This document shows, piece after piece, positions 42,958-51,738 of a stretch of 64,000 bases of DNA. This DNA comes from an uncultured Prevotellaceae bacterium (GTDB lineage Bacteria; Bacteroidota; Bacteroidia; Bacteroidales; Muribaculaceae): contig ONOU01000003.1 in NCBI GenBank assembly GCA_900319525.1, forward strand, positions 62,001 to 126,000. Reading direction: 5' to 3'. Within the stretch, counting starts at the first letter, position 1. The number at the start of each line of letters is the position of its first letter. A program made the translations under genes and the position numbers. The notes under the pieces are model-generated. The model saw nothing but the letters and a program-made list of their open reading frames with translations. It had not been told where the DNA came from and did no database searches.

Positions 42958-44106
42958 ATGAAAATAGTTTATTGTCTAAATAGCATACGATACTTGGGCG
43001 GAATCCAACGGGTTACTGTAACAAAAGCAAATGCTTTAGCTGATGTGCCTGGTAATGAGGTGTATGTAGTAGTTACAGATAATAAAGTGGGTGCTATTGT
43101 ACAACCATTATCCCCCAAAGTTCATTTAATAGATCTGGAAATCAATCATTATGATGGTGATACAGAGCGTTCTACTTTCGGTAATTTATTGGTGTCGATT
43201 CATAAAAGGAGGCTTCATAAGAAAAGGCTAGAGGAATTTCTTTTAAACCTAAGGCCGGATATTGTTATCTCTGTGGGGACATCTGAGAAATATATGCTCC
43301 TATCTATGAAAAACCGGACTTGGAAAGTGATACGTGAGTTCCATTTCGAGAGGTTTTATCGGAAGAAACATGCTGTGACTAGATTTGATCGCCTGATGGC
43401 ATCTTTGGCCGATTTCTATGAGTTCCATTTCAAGATCAAAAAATATGATAAAATTGTATTGTTGACCCATGAAGATCGTGAGGCGAATTGGCACAATTGG
43501 ACGAAAACAACTGTTGTCCCGAACTCGATATCTTTCTCTTGTGAGAATCCATCTTCATTGGATGAGAAATGTGTGTCTATGGTTGGACGCTTAGATCCTA
43601 TCAAGAATTGTAGTTCTATGATTAAGGCCTTTAGAATGGTGGTAAATCGTCATCCAGATTGGACTTTAAAGCTTTATGGTTATGGTAGCGAGAGGGAAAA
43701 ACTACAGCAGCTCATAGACGATCTTGGAATGCACGGTAATGCTGAGCTAATGGGTTTCACGAATGATGTTAAGACTGCTTTCACTATGTCGTCAATAGCA
43801 TGTTTATCCTCCTTAAGTGAGGGTTTGCCACTTGTGATTATTGAAGCCATGGAATGTGGGGTCCCATTTGTATCATACCAGTGTCCATGTGGCCCCAAAG
43901 ACTTGATTACAGAGGGCGTTGATGGTTTTTTGGTGCCAGTTAATGATGAAGAAGCAATGGCCAATCGCATCTGTCAATTGATTGAAGATGAGGAATTAAG
44001 GAAAACCATGGGCCAAGCTGCTAAAGAAAAAGCAAGAAACTACCACATAGATAATATCACCAAGCAGTGGATGACCCTTTTTAATGAGGTGATAAAAGAG
44101 AAATAA
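42958..44106 (+). CDS. Glycosyltransferase family 4
   Basis: A 382-residue GT-B enzyme: IVYCLNSIRYLGGIQRVTVT, PDIVISVGTSEKYML, the donor-domain start CVSMVGRLDPIKNCSSMIK, LKLYGYGSEREKLQQLI and LSSLSEGLPLVIIEAMECG (E-x7-E), then SYQCPCGPKDLI. The last motif marks the GT4 subgroup seen in teichoic-acid and capsule loci. It is AT-rich. It has its own promoter and may be read from a leaderless message. A 273-bp spacer follows that contains only a possible gene remnant. Confidence 0.9.
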   Translation: MKIVYCLNSIRYLGGIQRVTVTKANALADVPGNEVYVVVTDNKVGAIVQPLSPKVHLIDLEINHYDGDTERSTFGNLLVSIHKRRLHKKRLEEFLLNLRPDIVISVGTSEKYMLLSMKNRTWKVIREFHFERFYRKKHAVTRFDRLMASLADFYEFHFKIKKYDKIVLLTHEDREANWHNWTKTTVVPNSISFSCENPSSLDEKCVSMVGRLDPIKNCSSMIKAFRMVVNRHPDWTLKLYGYGSEREKLQQLIDDLGMHGNAELMGFTNDVKTAFTMSSIACLSSLSEGLPLVIIEAMECGVPFVSYQCPCGPKDLITEGVDGFLVPVNDEEAMANRICQLIEDEELRKTMGQAAKEKARNYHIDNITKQWMTLFNEVIKEK

Positions 44107-44379
44107 CTTTTGTTTATTATGGTATCGATCATGGTGTTTGAAGGCTCTATATAAAACAGTTATAAGTACAAAGTATAACTCTAGAAGTACACCTTTTTAT
44201 TGAGAGGCTTGCGATATGGCTCATAATATTTATAAACAAACAAAGAGTGAATTTATTCATAGTGATTTGCACTTGATATGTAGGCTGAGCTTGTTGTTCT
44301 TTTATCATTGTCCGTGGTCATATTGTTATTCCGGTCTTTGATGGCAATCAGGAAACGATAAATATTCTAAATAATTGTT
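44107..44379 (+). other. 273-bp spacer with possible GT2 N-terminal remnant
   Basis: No intact gene is present. One frame near 44313-44390 reads HIVIPVFDGNQETINILNNC, which resembles the first strand of a GT2 (IVIPVYN) but runs into the start of the next gene and stops soon after. The AT-rich text ends sharply where the GC-richer gene at 44380 begins, so this may be the scar of a cassette joint. Confidence 0.3.
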
Positions 44380-45492
44380 ATGAAGATAATTCGCAGTTCT
44401 ACAGTGCCACAGTCGTTGGATGCGTTCTGTAAGGGCATGTTGAAGGAACTGGCACAGGAATATGAGGTGGTGGCAGTGTCATCTCCAGGCGAGGCGCTTG
44501 AAAGGGTGAGGCAGCGCGAAGGAGTAAAAACCATCGCAGTGCCGATGGAGCGTCACATCTCGTTGTTGAAGGACTTGAAGTCGCTGTGGCGTATGTGGCG
44601 CGTGCTGCGCAAGGAACGGCCTGACATGATTCACTCAATGACTCCTAAGGCTGGTCTTATGAGCATGGTCGGCGGTTGGCTGGCAGGTGTGCCTGTGCGA
44701 GTGCACACGTTCACCGGGCTGGTTTGGCCAACGGCAACAGGATTGAAACGACGTGTGCTGATGGCTACCGATTGGCTGACCTGCGCCTGTGCGACTCATG
44801 TGATTCCAGAGGGAGAGGGTGTGAAGAGCGATTTGCTCAATCACCATATTACCCGCAAACCAATCCAAGTCTTGGGCTATGGCAACGTGATGGGCGTCGA
44901 TCTGGATCATTATAATCCCAAGAATTATGAATCGGTTGCTCATGAGGGCTTCACATTTGTGTTTGTAGGGCGTATCGTGCGCGACAAAGGCATCAATGAA
45001 CTGGTCACAGCATTTGACCGCCTGCACAAAGAGCATGACGATGTCAGGTTGATACTTGTGGGGGCTCGTGAGGACAATTTGGATCCAGTCTTGCCTGCGA
45101 CAATCAAACGGATTAATCTGGGCGAGGGTATCGACGCCGTAGGAAGGCAGAGTGACGTGCGCCCGTTCTACTCTCAAGCCGACGCATTAGTCTTTCCTAG
45201 TTATCGTGAGGGCTTTCCGAACGTTGTTATCGAGGCCGGTGCAATGGGCTTGCCTAGTATTGTTACCGACATTAATGGTTCCCGCGAGATCATTATCGAT
45301 GGGCAGAACGGTATCATCATCCCGACTCAGGACGCCGATGCGCTCTATGATGCGATGAAACGTTTTGTAGAGCATCCAGAGGAGGTCGCGGAAATGGCGG
45401 CTAAAGCTCGCCCGCTTATCGCCTCTCGCTACGAGCAAAGCTACGTTAGACAGTGTCTTTATGATTTTTATCACGAAATATTAAACGACTGA
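44380..45492 (+). CDS. PglA-like glycosyltransferase family 4
   Basis: A 370-residue GT-B enzyme. Its N-terminus (STVPQSLDAFCKGMLKEL), HSMTPKAGLMSMVGGWLAGV, PVRVHTFTGLVWPT and the donor-domain FVFVGRIVRDKGINELVTAF with FPSYREGFPNVVIEAGAMG are typical of the WbpH/PglA group. That group adds the second sugar to undecaprenyl-diphosphate-linked bacillosamine- or FucNAc-type residues. It is followed two bases later by a PglC-like phosphoglycosyl transferase gene, which supports a role in the first steps of assembly. It is GC-richer than the genes before it. The exact donor is not predictable. Confidence 0.9.
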   Translation: MKIIRSSTVPQSLDAFCKGMLKELAQEYEVVAVSSPGEALERVRQREGVKTIAVPMERHISLLKDLKSLWRMWRVLRKERPDMIHSMTPKAGLMSMVGGWLAGVPVRVHTFTGLVWPTATGLKRRVLMATDWLTCACATHVIPEGEGVKSDLLNHHITRKPIQVLGYGNVMGVDLDHYNPKNYESVAHEGFTFVFVGRIVRDKGINELVTAFDRLHKEHDDVRLILVGAREDNLDPVLPATIKRINLGEGIDAVGRQSDVRPFYSQADALVFPSYREGFPNVVIEAGAMGLPSIVTDINGSREIIIDGQNGIIIPTQDADALYDAMKRFVEHPEEVAEMAAKARPLIASRYEQSYVRQCLYDFYHEILND

Positions 45493-45494
45493 AA

Positions 45495-46109
45495 GTGAAA
45501 ATATATCGAAATTATATCAAGCGAGTTTTGGGCTTTTGTATCGCCCTCGTCGCTATAATATGTTTGTCACCACTGTTGTTGGTGGTGACAATCTGGCTGC
45601 ATTTTGCCAACAAGGGGGCGGGCGCTTTTTTTGTACAAGAGCGTCCTGGTAAAGACGGCAAGATCTTTAAGATCATCAAGTTCAAGACCATGACCGATGA
45701 TAGGGATGTAAATGGGAATTTATTGCCAGATGAAGACCGAATGACACGAGTTGGCGGTCTTGTGCGTTCAACGAGTATTGATGAGTTGCCTCAGCTCTTT
45801 AATGTCCTCAAGGGTGATATGGCACTGATTGGTCCACGACCGTTGCTTATTAAATATCTACCTCTTTATAGTGAAGAGCAGATGAGGCGACATGAGGTTC
45901 GTCCAGGCATTACTGGTTGGGCTCAATGCCATGGCCGCAACTCTCTTTCATGGACTGAGAAATTTAATCTGGATGTGTGGTATGTGGATCATTGTAGTAT
46001 GGCTACCGATATTGAAGTCATTTATCTAACAATAAAGAATGTGATAAAGAGAGAGGGCATTACTCAAGAAGGTCATGTTACAATGGAATCATTTAACGGA
46101 ACTAATTAG
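45495..46109 (+). CDS. PglC-like initiating phosphoglycosyl transferase
   Basis: A 204-residue monotopic phosphoglycosyl transferase, the short functional core without the long WcaJ/WbaP N-terminus. It moves a phospho-sugar from a UDP-sugar to undecaprenyl phosphate at the inner membrane. One re-entrant helix (residues about 10-33: VLGFCIALVAIICLSPLLLV) is followed by FFVQERPGKDGKIFKIIKFK, the catalytic Asp-Glu of STSIDELPQLFNVLKGDM, GPRPLL and VRPGITGWAQ. The start is a GTG at 45495, two bases after the previous stop. The enzyme normally fixes the first sugar of the repeat; its small size and the PglD and aminotransferase genes nearby point to a diamino-trideoxy or related amino sugar (inference). 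Confidence 0.93.
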   Translation: MKIYRNYIKRVLGFCIALVAIICLSPLLLVVTIWLHFANKGAGAFFVQERPGKDGKIFKIIKFKTMTDDRDVNGNLLPDEDRMTRVGGLVRSTSIDELPQLFNVLKGDMALIGPRPLLIKYLPLYSEEQMRRHEVRPGITGWAQCHGRNSLSWTEKFNLDVWYVDHCSMATDIEVIYLTIKNVIKREGITQEGHVTMESFNGTN

Positions 46110-46162
46110 TATTGTGCCGCTTCTTATAATTCAAGACATTAATAACATAAAATCATTATAAT

Positions 46163-47812
46163 ATGCCAACGAATATTCTTTTTTGTAGTGCTGGAAGGAG
46201 AACTAAGTTACTTCAGTTTTTTAGACAATCACTTGATGCAGAGTCTCATTTAATTGCAATTGACAATCAGCCGACTGCACCTGCTCTCTATTTTGCAGAT
46301 AATTCTTATATCGTTCCACGGATTACAGATCCAGGTTATGTTGATCTCTTAATTGATATTTGCAAAAAAGAGGGGATTAAGGCCATTACGACATTGATAG
46401 ATCCTGAAATTGAGTTATTGGCAAAGAACCGAGATCTTTTCATAGAGAATGGAGTCCTTCCATTATGTCCATCAATCAAGACCGCTCAGTTGTGTTTTGA
46501 TAAGTATGCACTATTTGAACACTTGACAGAACATGGAATTCCTACGGTTTTGACCTTTGACACGCTTGAGCATTTTATGGAAGGTTTTGAGAAAGGCCAA
46601 ATTGAGTTTCCTGTCTTTATCAAGCCGAGGACGGGTAGCGGTAGTGTGGGGATCCACAAAGTCCACGACCTTAGTGAATTGAAGAAATATTTGGATGAAG
46701 GTGCGCATCAATACATCATTCAAGAATTCATGGATTGTAGAGATTGCGATGCCGATGTTTACATTGACACAATATCACATAAGCCTGTCTCTATTTTTAC
46801 AAAGAATAAAATTGAAACCCGCATAGGAGGTGCTAATAAGACGATATCTTTTAAAGATGAAAGGCTTTTTAATTTTATTAAAGAGATCTGTAAGGTCTTG
46901 GATTTTAATGGACCTGTTGATATGGACTTCTGGTTTAGAGATGGAAAATACTATTTGGGTGAGGTGAACCCACGTTTTGGGGGCGCCTATCTGCATGCAC
47001 ATGGAGCAGGTGTTAATTTTATACCGCTTATTGTTAATAATATTAATGGTATTGAGAATGATGAACATATTGGGTACTATAGAGAAGATGTCTTAATGAT
47101 GATGTATGATGATGTAGTTATTATAGATAAGAAGGATCTCGTAAATAATGAAGTCGACGGAATGCGCAAGAAGATTGCAATATATGGAGCTGGTGGTCTT
47201 GGAAAAGAAGTCGCTGGTGGCATACAGCGTATTAACAAAGCTGGAAATGGCCAGTGGGAGATCATTGGTTTTTATGATGACAATAAACCAGTTGGTACTG
47301 AGGTTTCACACTATGGGAAGGTGTTAGGTGGTATAGAAGAACTAAATACTTTTGGAGAGCCATTAGCTTTAGCTATTGCTGTTGGAACTCCTGCATCCCG
47401 TAAACATATCCATGATCGCATCACTAATCCAAATATCTACTTCCCGAATCTTATAGCTCCTTCGTTTAGGATCTTGGATCCCAAGACTTTTAAAATTGGA
47501 GAAGGCAACATTATCCAGGACAATTGCAGTGTTACCTGTGATGTCGAGATCGGCAATTACAACGTCCTTAATGGTTCTAATGCGATGGGGCATGATGTTA
47601 AGGTGGGGAACTTCAATGTGCTGATGCCTGGGGTGCGCCTCTCGGGTGAGGTCAGCGTGGGTGATTGCAACCTGCTGGGACTGGATAGCGTGGTGCTGCA
47701 GCGCGTCAAGATTGGCAACAAGGTTACCCTGGGTGCCGGCAGTGTGATGATGACCAAGCCCAAGGATGGCTTCACCTACATCGGTGTGCCTGCTAAAAAG
47801 TTTGATTTTTAA
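46163..47812 (+). CDS. ATP-grasp / PglD-like acyltransferase fusion
   Basis: A 549-residue two-part protein. Residues 1-330 are an ATP-grasp enzyme of the PylC/carbamoyl-phosphate-synthase-like kind: NILFCSAGRRTKLLQFF, PVFIKPRTGSGSVGIHKV, VDMDFWF and the metal site LGEVNPRFGGAYL. After a joint at NNEVDGMRKK (internal Met334, codon at 47162), residues 335-549 form a PglD-type sugar N-acyltransferase. That part has a nucleotide-sugar domain with AIYGAGGLGKEVAGG and hexapeptide repeats ending YIGVPAKKFDF. The probable catalytic His is in NAMGHDVKVG. No stop separates the parts. The last 230 bases are far more GC-rich than the rest. The second half is paralogous to the gene at 54684. Confidence 0.85.
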   Translation: MPTNILFCSAGRRTKLLQFFRQSLDAESHLIAIDNQPTAPALYFADNSYIVPRITDPGYVDLLIDICKKEGIKAITTLIDPEIELLAKNRDLFIENGVLPLCPSIKTAQLCFDKYALFEHLTEHGIPTVLTFDTLEHFMEGFEKGQIEFPVFIKPRTGSGSVGIHKVHDLSELKKYLDEGAHQYIIQEFMDCRDCDADVYIDTISHKPVSIFTKNKIETRIGGANKTISFKDERLFNFIKEICKVLDFNGPVDMDFWFRDGKYYLGEVNPRFGGAYLHAHGAGVNFIPLIVNNINGIENDEHIGYYREDVLMMMYDDVVIIDKKDLVNNEVDGMRKKIAIYGAGGLGKEVAGGIQRINKAGNGQWEIIGFYDDNKPVGTEVSHYGKVLGGIEELNTFGEPLALAIAVGTPASRKHIHDRITNPNIYFPNLIAPSFRILDPKTFKIGEGNIIQDNCSVTCDVEIGNYNVLNGSNAMGHDVKVGNFNVLMPGVRLSGEVSVGDCNLLGLDSVVLQRVKIGNKVTLGAGSVMMTKPKDGFTYIGVPAKKFDF

Positions 47813-47837
47813 TAACGTACTATCTATCTGAAAGAAA

Positions 47838-48581
47838 ATGGAATATAACCCTTTCTCTTTGGCCGGTAAGACCATTCTTGTCACGGGCGCATCTTCCGGA
47901 ATCGGCCAGGCTACGGCTCTGGCTTGTGCCCAAATGGGTGCCAATGTGGTGATTACGGGCCGTGACATCGACCGTTTGCAGGCAACAGGAAATCAGCTTG
48001 GAGCGTCAACAAAACAAATCGTGGCCGACTTGACCAATCAGGATGACGTCAACCGCTTGATAGCGGAACTGCCCTCGCTGGATGGTGCCGTGCTGTGCGC
48101 TGGCAATTCAACGACGCTGCCGCTGCAATTCGGCACACGCGAGAAGTTTGATGTCATGTTCGACATTAACTTTTTTGCTCCTGTTGAGTTGTTGCGACTG
48201 ATGTATAAAAAGAAGATATTGAACAAAGGGGCCTCGGTCGTCCTCATCGCTTCGATTGGCGGCACTCACAGTTTCATGCCTGGCAATGGTGTGTATGGCG
48301 CTTCCAAGGCTGCTCTTAATTCTGTGATGAAGTATGCGGCTCGCGAGTATGCCTCCCGCAAGGTGCGCGTCAACAGCATCTGTCCGGGAATGGTTGACAC
48401 GCCGCTCATCCACCGTGGAACGATTACCGAGGAACAACTGGTCGAGGATGCCAAGCGCTACCCGCTGGGGCGCTACGGCAAGCCCCAAGATATCGCCAAT
48501 GGCGCGATTTATCTCCTCAGTGACGCATCGTCATGGCTAACAGGGCATGATTTGATCATTGATGGTGGTTTTTCGATATAG
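47838..48581 (+). CDS. SDR-family oxidoreductase (FabG/ketoreductase-like)
   Basis: A 247-residue classical short-chain dehydrogenase: cofactor loop LVTGASSGIGQAT, NFFAPVELL, the catalytic Ser in ASIGGTHSF and YGASKAAL (Tyr-x3-Lys), and VNSICPGMVDTPL. The TGR after the second strand (VVITGRDIDR) favours NADP(H). Length and motifs are those of FabG-type beta-ketoacyl reductases. With the ACP, adenylating and KAS III genes directly downstream, reduction of a beta-ketoacyl-ACP is the simplest role (inference); a sugar reductase is the alternative. It lies 26 bases after the fusion gene and is GC-rich. Confidence 0.88.
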   Translation: MEYNPFSLAGKTILVTGASSGIGQATALACAQMGANVVITGRDIDRLQATGNQLGASTKQIVADLTNQDDVNRLIAELPSLDGAVLCAGNSTTLPLQFGTREKFDVMFDINFFAPVELLRLMYKKKILNKGASVVLIASIGGTHSFMPGNGVYGASKAALNSVMKYAAREYASRKVRVNSICPGMVDTPLIHRGTITEEQLVEDAKRYPLGRYGKPQDIANGAIYLLSDASSWLTGHDLIIDGGFSI

Positions 48582-48597
48582 TTTTTTTACAAATTCT

Positions 48598-48627
48598 TTG
48601 ATGTTTTCAAAATTGTGTGTACATTTG
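48598..48627 (+). promoter_or_regulatory. Promoter of the ACP/KAS III gene set
   Basis: -33 TTG (48598-48600), a 19-bp spacer and -7 TACATTTG (48620-48627) match the consensus exactly. The transcript should start near 48634. This rules out an upstream start at 48617 for the ACP gene and supports ATG 48698. Confidence 0.75.
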
Positions 48628-48697
48628 CCTGCTCAATTCTGGCAATAGGGTTGAGAACTCATTTTACTGGAATAGAAAGCAAAAAACACTACAATAT

Positions 48698-48931
48698 ATG
48701 AATTTACAAGAGTTTATTGAAAACTTTGCTGCTCAGTTTGATGAAACCGATGCAACTGAGTTCACCGCAGATACCAAATTCAAGCAGTTGGACGAATGGT
48801 CGTCGTTGACAGCATTGTCGATTATCGCAATGGTTGACGACGAGTATGACGTTATTATCAAGGGTAATGACATTATCAGTTCAGACACCATCCAGGATCT
48901 GTATAACGTTGTCGTTCAGTTACAAGGATAA
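48698..48931 (+). CDS. Acyl carrier protein (WSSL type)
   Basis: A 77-residue acyl carrier protein from ATG 48698. Four helices can be placed. The phosphopantetheine serine is Ser36 in DEWSSLTAL, where Ser35 replaces the usual Asp of the DSL motif. It is acidic overall (DETDATEFT, VDDEYDV), as ACPs are. An upstream in-frame codon at 48617 lies inside the promoter and is rejected. It is closely similar to the ACP at 55491, with the same WSS core and spacing, so the two are paralogs. It is followed 25 bases later by a second, different ACP. It probably tethers the acyl group made by the adjacent KAS III and SDR enzymes (inference). Confidence 0.88.
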   Translation: MNLQEFIENFAAQFDETDATEFTADTKFKQLDEWSSLTALSIIAMVDDEYDVIIKGNDIISSDTIQDLYNVVVQLQG

Positions 48932-48956
48932 TCCTTTCTGTCTCTTGACTATATAA

Positions 48957-49187
48957 ATGGAATCACAGGTTAAGGAAATTATAGCCCGTGTATTGAATGT
49001 GCCCCTGGAACGCATCACCGATGAGTTGTCTTCGGGGGATATTCCCGAATGGGATTCTGTAGGAAATCTTGCGATAATCAGTACAATTGAGCAGGAACTT
49101 GAATTGGAGTTCCCGCTCGAGGATCTTTTTGATTTGACCTCTGTCCGCTCTCTGGTCGAGGAGGTCGATAAACTCACCAATGCTTAA
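48957..49187 (+). CDS. Acyl carrier protein
   Basis: A 76-residue ACP. Helix 1 is VKEIIARVLNV, and the phosphopantetheine serine is Ser34 in PEWDSVGNLAI (DSV instead of DSL). Helix III and IV follow in FPLEDLFDLTSVRSL. Its sequence differs from the WSS-type ACPs at 48698 and 55491, so it is likely a carrier for a separate step, for instance loading by the adenylating enzyme. Its end overlaps the start of that enzyme gene by eight bases (49180-49187), which supports direct partnership. Confidence 0.88.
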   Translation: MESQVKEIIARVLNVPLERITDELSSGDIPEWDSVGNLAIISTIEQELELEFPLEDLFDLTSVRSLVEEVDKLTNA

Positions 49188-50655
49188 TACTGCTCACAGC
49201 ACACTGCTGTGTGAAGTGCTGTCTCGTGCCCAAGAATGCCCCGACAAGATCGCTCTTGCCGAGGGTGAGGTGTGTGTTACCTACTCCCAACTGTTGGCTC
49301 TTGTCGAGCAGGTCGCCGGTTGTATGTGCTCATTGGGCCTGTCGGCAGGCGATCCCATAGTTCTCGTGGCCAACAAGGAACTGCCCTTTGTCTATTGCTA
49401 TCTGGCAGCCCACTCGTTGGGAATCGTTAATGTGGTCGTTGATGCAGCCTCGCCTCGCGAACGGCTCGATTACATCATCGATGTGGTCAAGCCTGCGGCT
49501 CTGTTCTGCAATGGATCGGTCAATGTCGATGGAGTGCCCGTGTACGATTTCAATCAGCTGTTGACCGCCCCAGTGGCCAGTGGCCAATTCAAACCGGGTA
49601 ATAGCGATTTGAAATCCTGCGATGTGGCCGATGTGATGTTCACTACAGGAACGACAGGAGCACCTAAGGGGGTATGTCTCACTCATGACAATATTGCCGG
49701 CTCGGCGCGTAATACCAATGGCTTTGTTGGCACGTCGGCCGATGATATCGAGGCGCTGGCACTGCCACTGAGCCATTCCTTCGGCTTGGGGCGTATGCGG
49801 TGTGTGCTCATGGCTGGCGGCACGCTTGTCCTGGTCAACAATTTTGCCAACCTCAAGTCGTTTTTCACCGTCCTTGACAGCTGGCATGTGACCGGCTTCG
49901 GCATGGTGCCCGCTGTGTGGCAGTATATCAAGCGCCTGAGTGGGCGCCGCATTGCCCGCTTTGCACCCCAGCTGCGGTATATCGAGTTTGGCAGTGCCGC
50001 CCTGCCCGTCGAGGACAAGCAGATGCTCATCGAGATGTTCCCCACCACGCGCCTGTGCATGCACTATGGCTTGACCGAAGCCTCTCGTGCCATGTTCACC
50101 GAGTTTCATGCCTGTGCCGCTAATCTGGTGACCATAGGCCGACCCGCTTCGCCGCTTGTCGAGGCCTGTGTGCGTGACGAGGCAGGCAATCCCGTCGCCG
50201 ATGGTGAGGATGGTGAGATCTGCGTGCGGGGCAATATGGTCACCCATTCCTATTTCAATCCTGCCGACAATGATGGCGGTTTCTATGGCGATTGGTTCCG
50301 CACTGGTGACTGGGGACATCGTGACGCCAACGGCGATTATTACCTCACGGGACGCAAGAAGGAACTCATCAATGTGGGCGGCGAGAAAGTCAGTCCCGCG
50401 GCTATCGAGGATGCCATCCGCTCCCTCGGTATTGCCGACTGTGCCTGCATCGCCGTGCCCGACCCCAACGGCGTCCTGGGCGAGGTGCCCAAAGCTTTCC
50501 TGCTTAGGGATGGCCATCACGACAGCTTTGAAGACATCAAGAACGGGCTTGCCGGCCTCTTGCCCGCCCATGAGATTCCCGTCGAGTGGGAATGGGTTGA
50601 CAGCATCCCCCGTACCGCTTCAGGCAAAATACAACGATTAAAACTCAAACAATAA
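49180..50655 (+). CDS. AMP-forming acyl-adenylating enzyme (acyl-CoA/ACP ligase)
   Basis: A 491-residue member of the ANL superfamily. The adenylate loop is MFTTGTTGAPKGV, followed by MHYGLTEASRAMF (A5), the hinge region TGDWGHRDANGDYYLTGR, KKELINVGGEKVSPAAIEDA, and the catalytic lysine in RTASGKIQRLKL. It makes acyl-AMP from a carboxylate and ATP and passes it to CoA or a carrier. Genetic overlap with the ACP at 48957 makes loading of that ACP the likely outcome. The substrate pocket cannot be read with confidence. It is GC-rich, in the same operon as the KAS III that follows three bases later. Confidence 0.9.
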   Translation: MLNTAHSTLLCEVLSRAQECPDKIALAEGEVCVTYSQLLALVEQVAGCMCSLGLSAGDPIVLVANKELPFVYCYLAAHSLGIVNVVVDAASPRERLDYIIDVVKPAALFCNGSVNVDGVPVYDFNQLLTAPVASGQFKPGNSDLKSCDVADVMFTTGTTGAPKGVCLTHDNIAGSARNTNGFVGTSADDIEALALPLSHSFGLGRMRCVLMAGGTLVLVNNFANLKSFFTVLDSWHVTGFGMVPAVWQYIKRLSGRRIARFAPQLRYIEFGSAALPVEDKQMLIEMFPTTRLCMHYGLTEASRAMFTEFHACAANLVTIGRPASPLVEACVRDEAGNPVADGEDGEICVRGNMVTHSYFNPADNDGGFYGDWFRTGDWGHRDANGDYYLTGRKKELINVGGEKVSPAAIEDAIRSLGIADCACIAVPDPNGVLGEVPKAFLLRDGHHDSFEDIKNGLAGLLPAHEIPVEWEWVDSIPRTASGKIQRLKLKQ

Positions 50656-50658
50656 TAT

Positions 50659-51723
50659 ATGTCTCAACTCACTATCAACCATGTGCGCATTGCAGGCATG
50701 AGCGCCTGTGTGCCCGCTACAGTCGAGGATAACCGAACATTACCCATCTACCATGACGAGAATGATGCCCTCAAGGTCATTGCCTCGACGGGTATTGAGC
50801 GTCATCACAAGGTGGAACCTGGCACTACAGCCTCCGACCTCTCGGTCAAGGCCGTTGAACGCCTGTTGGCCGATATGGGCTGGAACCCCGAAGATGTAGA
50901 TTGCCTGGCATACGTCTGTACTTCAAGGGACTACATCGCGCCACAGACGGCGTGCATCCTGCAAGACCGTCTGCACCTGCGTCACGACTGTTGTGTCTTT
51001 GATCTGCCGTTCGGCTGCTCGGGGTGGGTCTATGGTATGAGTATCGTTGGCTCGCTCATGTCCCATGGCACCCTCAAGAAGGCGATCCTCATCGCTGCTG
51101 AGACCAACACGCAGAACCGCAATCCGCGCGACACGGCTGTGCGCCCCTTGTTTGGCGATGCAGCCACAGCAACGGCCCTGGAATATGATCCCGAACGCTC
51201 TCACCCCATGCACTTCATGTATGGTGTTGACGGCAGTGGCTTTGATGCCGTGTGGGCTCCCTACGGCGGCATGCGCAAGCCTGTTACCCCCGAGGCGCTC
51301 GAAGAGAAGGAGGTCTCTCCAGGCGTGTATCGCCGTGGTGTCGATATGATCGTTAACGGCATGGATGTGTTTGGTTTCGCTATCAAGCAGCCGCCCCGTT
51401 CGCTCAAGGAACTGATTGCCACCTTCAACATCGATGTCGAGACCGTTGACCTGCTGTTCCTGCATCAAGCCAACAAGTTCATTGACGAGAAGATACGCAA
51501 GGCCATCAAAATTCCGCCCGAAAAGACTCCCTATTGCCTTGAGGAATATGGCAATGTGACCAGCGCGTCGATTCCCCTGACGATGGTTACACGGTGTCAA
51601 GAGAAACTTTCGGCAACCGGCCAGCGCCATTGCATCGCATGCGGATTTGGAGTGGGACTGGCATGGGCCAGCATGGAATTCTATGCAGGCGATGTGAAGA
51701 TTAGTGACTTGGTGACATATTAA
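50659..51723 (+). CDS. KAS III-family enzyme (3-oxoacyl-ACP synthase III-like)
   Basis: A 354-residue thiolase-fold enzyme. The catalytic triad is visible: Cys120 in LPFGCSGWVYG, His269 in LFLHQANKF and Asn299 in EEYGNVTSAS. IAGMSACVPATVEDN opens the protein, as in FabH-like proteins of secondary pathways. It condenses an acyl starter with malonyl-ACP or transfers an acyl group. The loop following the Cys differs from primary FabH (CSGW rather than CAGF), so a starter other than acetyl-CoA is plausible (inference). A second copy is encoded at 55879. It follows the adenylating enzyme by three bases. Confidence 0.9.
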   Translation: MSQLTINHVRIAGMSACVPATVEDNRTLPIYHDENDALKVIASTGIERHHKVEPGTTASDLSVKAVERLLADMGWNPEDVDCLAYVCTSRDYIAPQTACILQDRLHLRHDCCVFDLPFGCSGWVYGMSIVGSLMSHGTLKKAILIAAETNTQNRNPRDTAVRPLFGDAATATALEYDPERSHPMHFMYGVDGSGFDAVWAPYGGMRKPVTPEALEEKEVSPGVYRRGVDMIVNGMDVFGFAIKQPPRSLKELIATFNIDVETVDLLFLHQANKFIDEKIRKAIKIPPEKTPYCLEEYGNVTSASIPLTMVTRCQEKLSATGQRHCIACGFGVGLAWASMEFYAGDVKISDLVTY

Positions 51724-51738
51724 AAGAACTTTTAACCA

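Noticed and set aside
48617..48697. N-terminal extension of the first ACP
   Set aside because: The extra codons overlap the promoter -7 box and leader, and ACPs of this kind start directly at helix I.
49330..50571. A 413-codon open frame on the minus strand
   Set aside because: It is fully opposite the adenylating-enzyme gene, whose motifs are unmistakable.
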